From: Treponema sp.
Lineage (GTDB): Bacteria; Spirochaetota; Spirochaetia; Treponematales; Treponemataceae
Length of the DNA stretch: 14,884 nucleotides
Reading direction: 5' to 3'
Assembly: GCA_017390125.1 (NCBI GenBank)
Contig: JAFPCT010000081.1
Span: forward strand, 1-14,884
Shown: positions 6,445 through 13,837 of the stretch, in pieces
Position numbering within the stretch: the stretch's first letter is position 1
Layout of the letters: each line of letters opens with the position of its first letter
The notes under the pieces: model-generated
What the model was told of the DNA's origin: nothing
Databases searched by the model: none
Seen by the model: only the letters and a program-made list of their open reading frames with translations
Translations under genes and position numbers: made by a program

Positions 6445-8856
6445 TTATTTTTTTAGAAGGGCTGCAAACGGATTGTAGCTCATTCCGTCGTCGCTTCCAT
6501 AACTGCGGTTTCCGCCTCGGTTTGCACCTGAAGCGCGGTTTCCTGCATCCCGGGAAGCGGCCGGACTGCCTGCCTGGAAGGAACCTTTCTTTACAACTAC
6601 AACCTTACGTTTTACGTCGCCAGTTCCTTCTGCAGAACGAGCTGCGGCTCTTGTCGCAACTGTCTGTCCGATTCGGCTTGCGGCATCGCTTTTCAATGAA
6701 AGGCTGATACGCTTGCGGTCTTTGTCCAGAGCAATGATTGTAAATTCAAATATGTCGCCGACTTTTACGACTTCCATCGGGTCAGAAACAAAGGTGTCGC
6801 TGAGTTCTGAAACGTGGATGAGGGCTGTTTCGTGAAGACCGATGTCTACGAATGCACCAAAGTCTACTACGTTCTTGATTTTGCCGGTAACTTTCATGCC
6901 TTCCTTAAGGTCTTCAAACTGAACTACGCCTTTCTGCATGATCGGAGCCGGGTAACCGTCGCGAGGGTCGCGGTTAGGTTTCTGCAGCTCTTCGATAATA
7001 TCGTTCAATGTAGTTTCGCCGATATTGTATTTTTCGCACAAAGACTTGTGGGTAGCGTTGTCAATTTTTCCGCCTTCTTTTACAACTGGAAGAACTTCCC
7101 GGGCAACATCGTAGTTTTCCGGGTGAACCCAAGTGTTGTCCAGCGGGTCTGTGCTTTCTGCAATCTTAAGGAATCCGGCGCACTGTTCGAATGCTTTTGG
7201 TCCAAGGCCTGGAACTTTCTTCAAGTCTTCGCGGCTGAGAATCTTGCCGTTTGCGTCGCGGTATTCTGTAATTTTCTTTGCAGTACTCATCGTAATGCCT
7301 GAAACATAGCTCAAAAGCATGTAGCTTGCTGTGTTCAGGTTTACGCCTACCTGGTTTACTACAGAGCCTACAACTTCATCCAAGGTTTCGCTCAGTTTTT
7401 TCTGGTTTACGTCGTGCTGGTACAAGCCTACGCCGATTGCCTTAGGATCGATTTTTACAAGCTCTGCAAGAGGGTCCTGCAGGCGGCGGCCCATGCTGAT
7501 TGCTCCTCGGATTGTAAGGTCAAGTTCCGGGAATTCTTTTGTTGCGACTTCACTTGCTGAATATACAGAGGCACCTGATTCGTCTACAACTGTGTATTTT
7601 ACGTCAGCGTCTGCATAGTTTTCGCTGATTACTTTTGAAACTACTGCCTGAACTTCTGGTGATCCAGTTCCGTTTCCTACGGCAACAACCTGAATGTCAT
7701 ACTTGTCGATTGCGTCGTTCAAAGCCTTGTAGCTTCCTTCCGGATCCTGTACCTGGAAAATCTTGAAGTAGCCCAGATATTTTCCTGTCTCGTCCAGAGC
7801 GGCACATTTTGTACCTGTTCGGATACCAGGGTCAATGCCGAGCACGCGGCTTCCCTTGATTGGCTGAGTCATCAGAAGGTTCTTGAGGTTTTCACTGAAG
7901 ATTCCGATTCCGTGCTCATCTGCTTCATCAGCTTCGTCGCTGCGGATTTCGCGGACAACGGCCGGTGAAAGAAGGCGAACTACGCCGTCCTCAATGGCTT
8001 CTTTGTGGTATTTGTTGTTTGTAACAGTTCTTTTTGTAAGGAGGTCTACTGCGCTGTCAACATCTACGTCGATTGTAACGTCAAGGGCGCCTTCCCGTTC
8101 CGCGCGGTTGATTGCAAGAATACGGTGAGGCTTTACCTGGTTCAGAGGTTCTGAGTAATCCCAGTACATCTGGTAGGTAGAAGTTTTCATTGCCTGTTCT
8201 TCTGTCTGTCCGTCAGGAACAATACCTTTTGTCTTTATGTTTCCCTCCGACATGTAGAGGTCGTGAACGGCAGAGCGGTTGCCTGTGTCCTGGCTTACTC
8301 GTTCAGCAAGGATGTCTTTCGCACCGTTCAGAGCATCCTGAGCAGTCTCTACGTTAAGGGCAGGATCTTCATTATCTGTCTTGATGTATTTTGCTGCTTC
8401 CTTTTCGATTTCTGCGTCGTTCATTTTAAGCATTGCGTCTGCAAGGCCTTCAAGTCCTTTTTCTGCGGCAACCATTCCGCGGGTCTTTTTCTTTTTCTTG
8501 AACGGAGCCCACAGGTCTTCAAGTTCTGTGAGTGTAGTTGCGCTCATACATGCGTTGTAGAGGCTTTCTGTAAGTTTTCCCTGCTTGAAGATACCCTGCA
8601 CGATTTCAATGCGGCGTTCCTCAAGATTTTTATATGATTTGAACAAGTGGTCACAATCGCGGACCTGAACTTCATTCAAATTGTCATGCTTTTCTTTTCG
8701 ATAGCGGCTGATGAACGGGATGGTACAGCCTTCTTCAACCAGGCTGATAACTGCACTTACCTGCTGAAGGCGGATAGAAAGCTCTTCAGCAATTTTTTTC
8801 ATAATTTCGACTTCATTGACTGTTAAAGCGTCAATTGCTTCTTGTGTAAATTCCAT
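6445..8856 (-). CDS. tex: Tex family S1 RNA-binding protein
   Basis: The 803-residue protein aligns by eye with bacterial Tex along its whole length. The N-terminal helical region holds EEGCTIPFISRYRKE (41-55). The YqgF-like RNase H fold begins at VLGIDPGIRTGTK (338-350) and continues through VAVGNGTGSPE and ESGASVYSASE. Helix-hairpin-helix elements include KVPGLGPKAFEQCAGFL (547-563). The S1 domain spans about 652-724 with DFGAFVDIGLHE. Tex binds nucleic acids in the cytosol and affects transcription and stress tolerance in other bacteria (family knowledge). After the S1 domain is a basic Gly/Arg/Ser-rich tail of about 80 residues. No Shine-Dalgarno site precedes ATG 8856, and a -10-like box ends 9 bases upstream. 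Met19 (8802) is an alternative start nearer the usual family N-terminus, but it lacks a ribosome site too. Divergent from azlC. Confidence 0.95.
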   Translation of the reverse strand: MEFTQEAIDALTVNEVEIMKKIAEELSIRLQQVSAVISLVEEGCTIPFISRYRKEKHDNLNEVQVRDCDHLFKSYKNLEERRIEIVQGIFKQGKLTESLYNACMSATTLTELEDLWAPFKKKKKTRGMVAAEKGLEGLADAMLKMNDAEIEKEAAKYIKTDNEDPALNVETAQDALNGAKDILAERVSQDTGNRSAVHDLYMSEGNIKTKGIVPDGQTEEQAMKTSTYQMYWDYSEPLNQVKPHRILAINRAEREGALDVTIDVDVDSAVDLLTKRTVTNNKYHKEAIEDGVVRLLSPAVVREIRSDEADEADEHGIGIFSENLKNLLMTQPIKGSRVLGIDPGIRTGTKCAALDETGKYLGYFKIFQVQDPEGSYKALNDAIDKYDIQVVAVGNGTGSPEVQAVVSKVISENYADADVKYTVVDESGASVYSASEVATKEFPELDLTIRGAISMGRRLQDPLAELVKIDPKAIGVGLYQHDVNQKKLSETLDEVVGSVVNQVGVNLNTASYMLLSYVSGITMSTAKKITEYRDANGKILSREDLKKVPGLGPKAFEQCAGFLKIAESTDPLDNTWVHPENYDVAREVLPVVKEGGKIDNATHKSLCEKYNIGETTLNDIIEELQKPNRDPRDGYPAPIMQKGVVQFEDLKEGMKVTGKIKNVVDFGAFVDIGLHETALIHVSELSDTFVSDPMEVVKVGDIFEFTIIALDKDRKRISLSLKSDAASRIGQTVATRAAARSAEGTGDVKRKVVVVKKGSFQAGSPAASRDAGNRASGANRGGNRSYGSDDGMSYNPFAALLKK

Positions 8857-8865
8857 AGTGCTGCA

Positions 8866-8894
8866 ATTTTACGCAATTTTTTGAGGTGAGTAAA
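8866..8894 (-). promoter_or_regulatory. Putative tex promoter close to the start codon
   Basis: On the minus strand, TTTACT (8889-8894), 17 bases, then TAAAAT (8866-8871), ending 9 bases before ATG 8856. The -10 matches five of six and the -35 four of six. The predicted leader is only 2-3 bases. Confidence 0.5.
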
Positions 8895-8907
8895 GAGAGA
8901 GGGTTAA

Positions 8908-8936
8908 TTAACAAACTTTCATTTAAATGATAGAGT
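8908..8936 (+). promoter_or_regulatory. Putative azlC promoter abutting the start codon
   Basis: TTAACA (8908-8913), a 17-base spacer, then TAGAGT (8931-8936), with six bases before ATG 8943. The -35 matches five of six and the -10 four of six. Its -35 lies only 13 bases from the tex -35 on the other strand, so the two promoters are back to back. Confidence 0.45.
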
Positions 8937-8942
8937 TCTGGT

Positions 8943-9662
8943 ATGAAGAATCGTGATTACTTGAACGGAATGAAGGATGGAATTCCGATTGGGCTTGGAT
9001 ATTTTGCTGTTGCTTTTTCACTTGGAATTTATGCGAAATCTGCCGGTCTTTCTCCGCTTCAGGGACTTGTTGCAAGTTTCCTTAATCATGCTTCGGCCGG
9101 AGAGTATGCGCTTTCTTCTGCTGTTATGGCAAAGGTCACTTACGTTGAGATTGCCATTGCAACCCTGATTATCAATGCAAGATATTTTTTGATGAGCTGC
9201 GCCTTGAGCCAGCGCTTTGACGAAAAGACGCCGTTCATCCACCGTTTTCTTGTTGGTTTTGGAATTACAGACGAATTGTTCGGCATTTCAATTGCCCGTT
9301 CCGGTACAATTTCACCTCTTTACAATTATGGAGCTTTTTCTGTGGCCGTGCCAATGTGGTCAATCGGAACTGCCCTGGGAATCATTGCCGGATCCGTTCT
9401 GCCTGAAAGGATAGTCAGCGCACTGTCGGTTGCCCTTTACGGAATGTTCATTGCAATCATCATTCCTCCGTGCAGAAGAAACCTTGCGCTCACAATCTGC
9501 GTGCTTTTAAGCTTTGCTTTGAGTTTTGCTTTTTCTGTTCTTCCCTACGTCAAGAATCTTTCCGGCGGAACCCGGACCATCATTCTTACGGTTGCCATTT
9601 CAGTGGCTGCGGCAATTGCAAAACCTTTGCCGGATGAAGACACAGAAGGAGAAGAAAAATGA
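8943..9662 (+). CDS. azlC: AzlC family branched-chain amino acid export permease, large subunit
   Basis: The 239-residue, very hydrophobic protein has the AzlC family opening, with the conserved GMKDGIPIGLGYFAVAFSLG segment (9-28) and the LNHASAGEY stretch (47-55), followed by several membrane spans (INARYFLMSCALS, 77-89). Length is normal for the family. AzlC with its small partner AzlD exports branched-chain amino acids or analogues across the inner membrane, as in the AzlCD and BrnFE systems (family knowledge); the substrate here is not shown by the sequence. No Shine-Dalgarno site precedes the ATG; a promoter-like -10 box lies six bases upstream. The 3' end overlaps azlD as ATGA and carries its ribosome-binding site. 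Confidence 0.92.
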   Translation: MKNRDYLNGMKDGIPIGLGYFAVAFSLGIYAKSAGLSPLQGLVASFLNHASAGEYALSSAVMAKVTYVEIAIATLIINARYFLMSCALSQRFDEKTPFIHRFLVGFGITDELFGISIARSGTISPLYNYGAFSVAVPMWSIGTALGIIAGSVLPERIVSALSVALYGMFIAIIIPPCRRNLALTICVLLSFALSFAFSVLPYVKNLSGGTRTIILTVAISVAAAIAKPLPDEDTEGEEK

Positions 9663-9967
9663 GCGGAAATCCATGGATTTACATTTTTGTGGCGGCATTC
9701 GTTTCATATCTGGTCCGCGTGTTGCCTTTGACATTGATCAGAAAGCCGATTCATAACCGTTTTGTGAAATCATTTCTATATTACGTGCCTTATGTAACGC
9801 TTTCAGTCATGACTTTTCCTGCGATAGTTCAGGCAACGCAGAGTCCGATAACTGGAGTCATCGCCCTTGTTGTCGGAATTGTCTCTGCTTTTTTTGGTCT
9901 GGGGCTGTTTCCAGTTGCCTGCATCTGCTGTGCGGTGGTTTTCGGGCTGGAATTGTTTCTGGTGTAG
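9659..9967 (+). CDS. azlD: AzlD family branched-chain amino acid export protein, small subunit
   Basis: The 102-residue membrane protein has the AzlD features: an N-terminal span, VRVLPLTLIRKP (19-30), a YYVPYVTLSVMTFPAI segment (41-56), and a hydrophobic C-terminal half. It is the obligate small partner of AzlC. The ATG overlaps the azlC stop as ATGA, with a strong AGGAG seven bases upstream inside azlC, so translation is probably coupled. No terminator is evident in the 42 bases before the next gene. Confidence 0.93.
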   Translation: MSGNPWIYIFVAAFVSYLVRVLPLTLIRKPIHNRFVKSFLYYVPYVTLSVMTFPAIVQATQSPITGVIALVVGIVSAFFGLGLFPVACICCAVVFGLELFLV

Positions 9968-9971
9968 TGTC

Positions 9972-10003
9972 TTGAATTCAACAAGTCTTTAAAGTAATAT
10001 AAA
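9972..10003 (+). promoter_or_regulatory. Putative promoter of the Na/Pi transporter gene abutting the start codon
   Basis: TATAAA (9998-10003) ends six bases before ATG 10010. The overlapping TAATAT (9995-10000) instead has TTGAAT (9972-9977) exactly 17 bases upstream. Either -10 puts the transcription start within a few bases of the ATG, and there is no Shine-Dalgarno sequence. Confidence 0.45.
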
Positions 10004-10009
10004 AATCCT

Positions 10010-11659
10010 ATGGCAATTGTTAATGCAATCCTGCTCTTATTCGGAAGTCTCGGTTTCTTGCTTTACGGCATGCGTCTTATGAGTGACGGTGTGCAAAAAA
10101 GTGCGGGCGAAAGGCTTCAGCGGGCTCTGGGCATGATGACTGGCAACAGGTTCGCAGGAATCCTTACCGGTCTTTTGATTACGATGATAATCCAGTCGTC
10201 CGGGGCAACAACTGTAATGGTTGTTTCGTTCATCAATGCAGGACTTTTAACCCTTGCCCAGTCTGTAGGTGTTATTTTCGGTGCCAACATCGGTACTACA
10301 ATCACTGCCTGGATTGTTTCCCTTTTTGGATTTAATTTCAAGATTTCTACTTTTGCCGTTCCAATCTTCGGAGTAGGTTTTTTCCTTACAATATTGAAAG
10401 ATGCCCGCAGCAAAAATATTGGTGAAGCTGTAATGGGATTCGGTCTGCTCTTCATGGGATTGAGCGGTCTTTCCGATGTCTTTGATTTTGACGCTTCAAA
10501 ACTCGGGTTTATTGCTGAAATCCAGAGCCTTGGAATTTTCTCCCTTCTTGTAGGCGTTTTAATAGGAACTGTGATTACGGCTCTCATGCATTCTTCCAGT
10601 GCATTTACGGCAATCATTATTACGATGGCATACAAAAACATCATTACCTGGGAAATGGCCTGTGCAATGACTTTGGGAAGTAACATTGGTTCTACAATCG
10701 ATGCAATCATGGCATCCTTCGGAAGCAATGCGGATGCCCGCCGTTCTGCCCTGATCCACGTTATGTTCAACGTGTTCGGTTCTGTCCTTGTTCTGATGTT
10801 CTTTAATCCGTTCATTGATTTTGTAGTATGGCTTACACCTAGCTCAAATATTGCGATTCAGATTTCAATGCTCCATACAGTTTTCAAAACTTTGAACACA
10901 ATTGTCCTTCTTCCGCTTTCAAACCAGCTGATAGCACTTTCAAAAATATTGATAAAAGATGATGAAAAAAATGCCCTTAAGAATTATCATCTGGAATTTT
11001 CGGATTCTGCATTTGTAAAGGAAAGTGCCGCAATGCACATCATCCGCCTGGAAAAGGAAATCGCCGACATGACGGATGTTGCTACAAATATGTTCGACCG
11101 CCTTCAGATTGGAATTATGAAGCGTGACCAGAGTTTTGTAGAAGAACATCTTGAGAAACTCACCGATGAAGAAGATTACTGCGACCAGATGCATGAACAG
11201 CTGGCAAAATACATAATCAACTGTCAGCACCTGCCTATTACAGAAATTCAGCGCAACAACCTTTCAATAATGGTTTCTGTTGTAGACGAGCTTGAGGGTA
11301 TGACAGATCAGGTTTACTGTGCCGGCATGCTTCTTGAAAAAAGTATTGAAAAGAAGATGAAGTTCCCTCAGGAAGATATGGAACGTCTTATTCCTTATGT
11401 TGAGCTTGCCCGTCAGTTCCTTCAGTTTATCCGCATAAACATCAACAAGCACCTGAACCGTGATAAGACTGAGATGGCTCAGGAACTTGAAGATCAGATT
11501 GATTATTATAGAAAGAATTTGAAAAAGATTGCGAGAAAGCGTCTTGAAAGCGGTGCTGATGTTAAGGCTGAGCTTCTGTACATTGATATTGTCCGCCAGA
11601 TTGAAAAAATCGGTGACCACGCTTTCAGCATTTCAGAACTGCTTTCTCAGACAAAATAA
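10010..11659 (+). CDS. Na+/phosphate cotransporter family protein with PhoU-like C-terminal domain
   Basis: The 549-residue protein has the duplicated NptA/YjbB-type transporter core. The first repeat shows QSSGATT (62-68) and GANIGTT (91-97); the second shows HSSSA (194-198) and GSNIGST (223-229). These inverted-repeat signatures line sodium and phosphate binding in the family. Membrane spans run to about residue 320. A helical, charged C-terminus of about 210 residues follows (from about 340), with heptad-like patterning as in PhoU-like domains, ending near QIEKIGDHAFSISELL. It is expected in the inner membrane, moving phosphate or a related anion with sodium (family knowledge; direction not shown). 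No pst or pho genes are adjacent. No Shine-Dalgarno site is present. It converges on ybaK. Confidence 0.92.
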   Translation: MAIVNAILLLFGSLGFLLYGMRLMSDGVQKSAGERLQRALGMMTGNRFAGILTGLLITMIIQSSGATTVMVVSFINAGLLTLAQSVGVIFGANIGTTITAWIVSLFGFNFKISTFAVPIFGVGFFLTILKDARSKNIGEAVMGFGLLFMGLSGLSDVFDFDASKLGFIAEIQSLGIFSLLVGVLIGTVITALMHSSSAFTAIIITMAYKNIITWEMACAMTLGSNIGSTIDAIMASFGSNADARRSALIHVMFNVFGSVLVLMFFNPFIDFVVWLTPSSNIAIQISMLHTVFKTLNTIVLLPLSNQLIALSKILIKDDEKNALKNYHLEFSDSAFVKESAAMHIIRLEKEIADMTDVATNMFDRLQIGIMKRDQSFVEEHLEKLTDEEDYCDQMHEQLAKYIINCQHLPITEIQRNNLSIMVSVVDELEGMTDQVYCAGMLLEKSIEKKMKFPQEDMERLIPYVELARQFLQFIRININKHLNRDKTEMAQELEDQIDYYRKNLKKIARKRLESGADVKAELLYIDIVRQIEKIGDHAFSISELLSQTK

Positions 11660-11676
11660 CAGAATTATTTATTCTG
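11660..11676. terminator. Weak dyad between convergent genes, possible terminator
   Basis: CAGAAT (11660-11665), a five-base loop, then ATTCTG (11671-11676), followed by another CAGAAT at 11685-11690 that could pair alternatively. It sits exactly between two convergent stop codons. The stem is short and AT-rich with no T-run, so the call is tentative. Confidence 0.25.
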
Positions 11677-11678
11677 AA

Positions 11679-12164
11679 TTATTCCAGAATCAAATCCGTT
11701 GCTTCCGCTTCGCAGGCTTTTATCAGATCCTGAGGAGCAAGGCTCAGCTGCTGTCCGCGTACTCCGGCACTTACACTGATCGTCTCATTTTCAAGGGCAG
11801 AACTGTCTATGAACGTGCGGAATTTCTTTTTCATTCCAAGAGGTGAACATCCGCCTCGAACATAGCCGGTGAGTGCAAGAAGCTCTTCTGGTTTTACCGG
11901 GTTGATTTCTTTGCAGCCTGCCGCATTCCTTGCTTTTTTTAGGTTGATTTCGTGAAGGGATGACTGCAGGAATACGCAGAGTTCTTTTGTATCTGTCCGC
12001 ATTACGATTGTCTTGTAGACTGTTTTCGGATCTATTCCAAGCTTTTCTGCAGTACGGCCGGCAGCGCCCTTTGCGAGGGGGTGCTCTCCGTCGTCATCGT
12101 ATTCCTTTGCTTCGTATTTGATTTTAAGTGTATCAAGAATGCGCATTGCATTTGTTTTTTTCAT
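11679..12164 (-). CDS. ybaK: YbaK/EbsC family Cys-tRNA(Pro) deacylase
   Basis: The 161-residue protein matches the YbaK family. VYKTIVMRTD (49-58) includes K51, aligned with the conserved lysine; TGYVRGGCSPLGMKKK (99-114) and GVRGQQL (134-140) are signature segments. The enzyme hydrolyses Cys-tRNA(Pro) mischarged by prolyl-tRNA synthetase, in the cytosol (family knowledge). Full length. The start is supported by AGAGG six bases before ATG 12164; Met7 is less likely. It has its own promoter upstream and converges with the Na/Pi transporter gene. The upstream 227 bases also serve purB on the other strand. Confidence 0.93.
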   Translation of the reverse strand: MKKTNAMRILDTLKIKYEAKEYDDDGEHPLAKGAAGRTAEKLGIDPKTVYKTIVMRTDTKELCVFLQSSLHEINLKKARNAAGCKEINPVKPEELLALTGYVRGGCSPLGMKKKFRTFIDSSALENETISVSAGVRGQQLSLAPQDLIKACEAEATDLILE

Positions 12165-12182
12165 GTTTTGCCTCTGAGTGGT

Positions 12183-12211
12183 ATTTTATTGGGTTCATGG
12201 GAAAAGGTAAA
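12183..12211 (-). promoter_or_regulatory. Sigma70-type promoter of ybaK
   Basis: On the minus strand, TTTACC (12206-12211), 17 bases, then TAAAAT (12183-12188). The -35 matches four of six and the -10 five of six. The predicted start near 12176 gives a leader of about 12 bases that just holds the AGAGG site. Confidence 0.5.
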
Positions 12212-12327
12212 GGCAAGGGGCTCCTGTAACCCCATGAGAAATAATTTGGCTTCCAGTTGAAGTTTCGTGTACAAAACCCCACGCCAGCGTGGTAAACGCT
12301 GATTACGGCAGTTTCAATGTGTCTGCC
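12195..12327 (+). other. Cluster of three dyads between ybaK and purB, possible structured RNA or regulatory region
   Basis: This is most of the 227-base gap between the divergent ybaK and purB genes. Dyad 1 is TCATGGG (12195-12201) with CCCATGA (12231-12237), with an alternative GGGG (12217-12220)/CCCC (12230-12233) inside. Dyad 2 is CCACG (12279-12283)/CGTGG (12288-12292), overlapping AGCGT (12286-12290)/ACGCT (12296-12300). Dyad 3 is GGCAG (12307-12311)/CTGCC (12323-12327), followed by T-rich sequence up to 12349. All lie upstream of the purB promoter. I recognise no riboswitch, tRNA or known RNA family. Confidence 0.3.
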
Positions 12328-12356
12328 TGCGTATATTTCTTAGTTTTTCCTACCCG

Positions 12357-12385
12357 TTGAGAAAACTTTCTAAATTAAATATAAT
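12357..12385 (+). promoter_or_regulatory. purB promoter abutting the start codon
   Basis: TTGAGA (12357-12362), a 17-base spacer, then a perfect TATAAT (12380-12385), with six bases before ATG 12392. The -35 matches four of six. The expected transcription start falls on the A of the start codon. This is the clearest leaderless candidate in the window. Confidence 0.7.
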
Positions 12386-12391
12386 GCTCCT

Positions 12392-13813
12392 ATGGAAACG
12401 CGAAACATTTTTGAAAATTTGAGTTGTATCGATCACAGATACTCGTTGTCTGAAGGCGAAGCATTTGCAGGGCTTTCTAAATATATTTCAGAACAGGCTT
12501 CTATCCGTTCTTGCGCAAAGTGTGAGGCTGCTTTGGTTAAGGCTCACCTTAAGGTGCGCGGACAGCTTACAGATGAAATTGCAAAGACTTTGGATTCCGT
12601 TGCTGAAAATATTGACCCGGAAGAAGTTTACACGGAAGAAGAGAAGACAAAACACAACATCCGTGCTCTTGTAAACGTAATGAAAACAAAAGTCAGCGCA
12701 GAAATCGGACCTCTGGTTCACCTTGGTGCTACCAGCGTTGATATTCTTGATACAGCCCTCAGCTGCCGTATGCGAGATGTTACTAAAAATGTCGTTCTTC
12801 CAGAACTCAAAAAACTTGAAGGATACCTCTGCGACATTGCAGAACGTGAATGTGCAACTCCACAGGTTGGCCGTACACACGGACAGCATGCAGTTCCGAT
12901 CACTTTTGGATGGAGCATTGCAGAATTTGTTGCCCGTCTTGGAAAATCAATCCTTCGCATTGAAGAACTTTCAAACGACCTTGTAGGAAAACTTGCCGGT
13001 CCAGTTGGTTCATACAACGGTCCTAGCATGATCGTAAAGGATCCTGAAGAACTTGAGCGCATCTATACAGAATTCCTTGGCCTCAAGCCTAGCGAATATT
13101 CAAACCAGCTTGTTGAGCCGGAACATGTCCTCCGCCTTCTCCTTGAGATGAACGTTGCATTCGGTATTATCGCAAACCTTGCAGATGACCTCCGCAACCT
13201 TCAGAGAAGCGAAATCGGTGAAGTTTTCGAATACTTTGCTGCTACTCAGGTTGGTTCTTCTACAATGCCTCAGAAGAGAAACCCATGGAACAGTGAGCAC
13301 GTTAAGTCTTTGTGGAAGGCTATGTGTCCACGCGTTATCACTTTCTACATGGATCAGATTTCTGAACACCAGCGTGATCTGACAAACAGTGCCAGCCAGC
13401 GCTTTATTGCTGACTATGTTTCAGGCTTTACTATGGCTGTTGCCCGCATGAACAGTGTTGTTAAGGGACTTCAGGCAGACAAGGAAGGCATGGCAAAGAA
13501 CCTTCAGGGGGCCGGCGGTAAAGTAAAGGGCGGCGTTCTTGCTGAACCTGCTTACATCCTTTTGGGTGAGGCCGGATACAACGACGGTCACGAAGTTATC
13601 CGCAAGATTACCCTTGAGGCAGAAAAGACTGGAAAGACATTCTTTGAAGTTTTGAAGACTCACGAAAAGGAATTCGCAGACATTACTGCTCAGCTTGAAA
13701 AACTTGGCGTAGAAAATCCTGCGACATTCTTTGAAAATCCAGCAAACTACTGCGGTCTAGCAGCAAAGAAGAGCAAGCGCCTTGCTCAGAAATACAAGGA
13801 AATCTGCAAATAA
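12392..13813 (+). CDS. purB: Adenylosuccinate lyase
   Basis: The 473-residue protein belongs to the fumarase/aspartase superfamily. Visible signatures are LVHLGATSVDILDT (108-121), GRTHGQHAVPITFG (160-173, with the catalytic-type H163 and H166) and the flexible-loop motif GSSTMPQKRNP (288-298) with its active-site Ser. It performs two purine biosynthesis steps, releasing fumarate from SAICAR and from adenylosuccinate, in the cytosol (family knowledge). Length is normal. The start has no Shine-Dalgarno sequence; a TATAAT lies six bases upstream, so the mRNA is probably leaderless. It uses highly regular codons, as expected for a well-expressed gene. Other pur genes are not nearby, and the next gene starts 24 bases after its stop. 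Confidence 0.95.
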   Translation: METRNIFENLSCIDHRYSLSEGEAFAGLSKYISEQASIRSCAKCEAALVKAHLKVRGQLTDEIAKTLDSVAENIDPEEVYTEEEKTKHNIRALVNVMKTKVSAEIGPLVHLGATSVDILDTALSCRMRDVTKNVVLPELKKLEGYLCDIAERECATPQVGRTHGQHAVPITFGWSIAEFVARLGKSILRIEELSNDLVGKLAGPVGSYNGPSMIVKDPEELERIYTEFLGLKPSEYSNQLVEPEHVLRLLLEMNVAFGIIANLADDLRNLQRSEIGEVFEYFAATQVGSSTMPQKRNPWNSEHVKSLWKAMCPRVITFYMDQISEHQRDLTNSASQRFIADYVSGFTMAVARMNSVVKGLQADKEGMAKNLQGAGGKVKGGVLAEPAYILLGEAGYNDGHEVIRKITLEAEKTGKTFFEVLKTHEKEFADITAQLEKLGVENPATFFENPANYCGLAAKKSKRLAQKYKEICK

Positions 13814-13825
13814 GGATATTCTGAC

Positions 13826-13831
13826 TATAAA
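13826..13831 (+). promoter_or_regulatory. -10-like box abutting the alkD-like gene
   Basis: TATAAA ends six bases before ATG 13838, in the 24-base gap after purB. The best -35 at 17 bases (TCTGCA, 13803-13808) is poor, matching three of six. The spacing to ATG is the same as for purB, azlC and the Na/Pi transporter. Co-transcription with purB is still possible, but no ribosome-binding site is well placed; the nearest AGGA is over 20 bases from the ATG. Confidence 0.35.
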
Positions 13832-13837
13832 TTGCTT

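Noticed and set aside
12197..12229. Eleven-codon frame encoding MGKGKGKGLL upstream of purB
   Set aside because: It has no ribosome site, is far from purB, overlaps the ybaK promoter and is short enough to arise by chance; noted only because of its GK repeat.
12165..12391. Riboswitch, tRNA, SRP RNA or 6S RNA in the ybaK-purB gap
   Set aside because: No cloverleaf or family-specific conserved core was found, and the likely purB promoter lies after the dyads.
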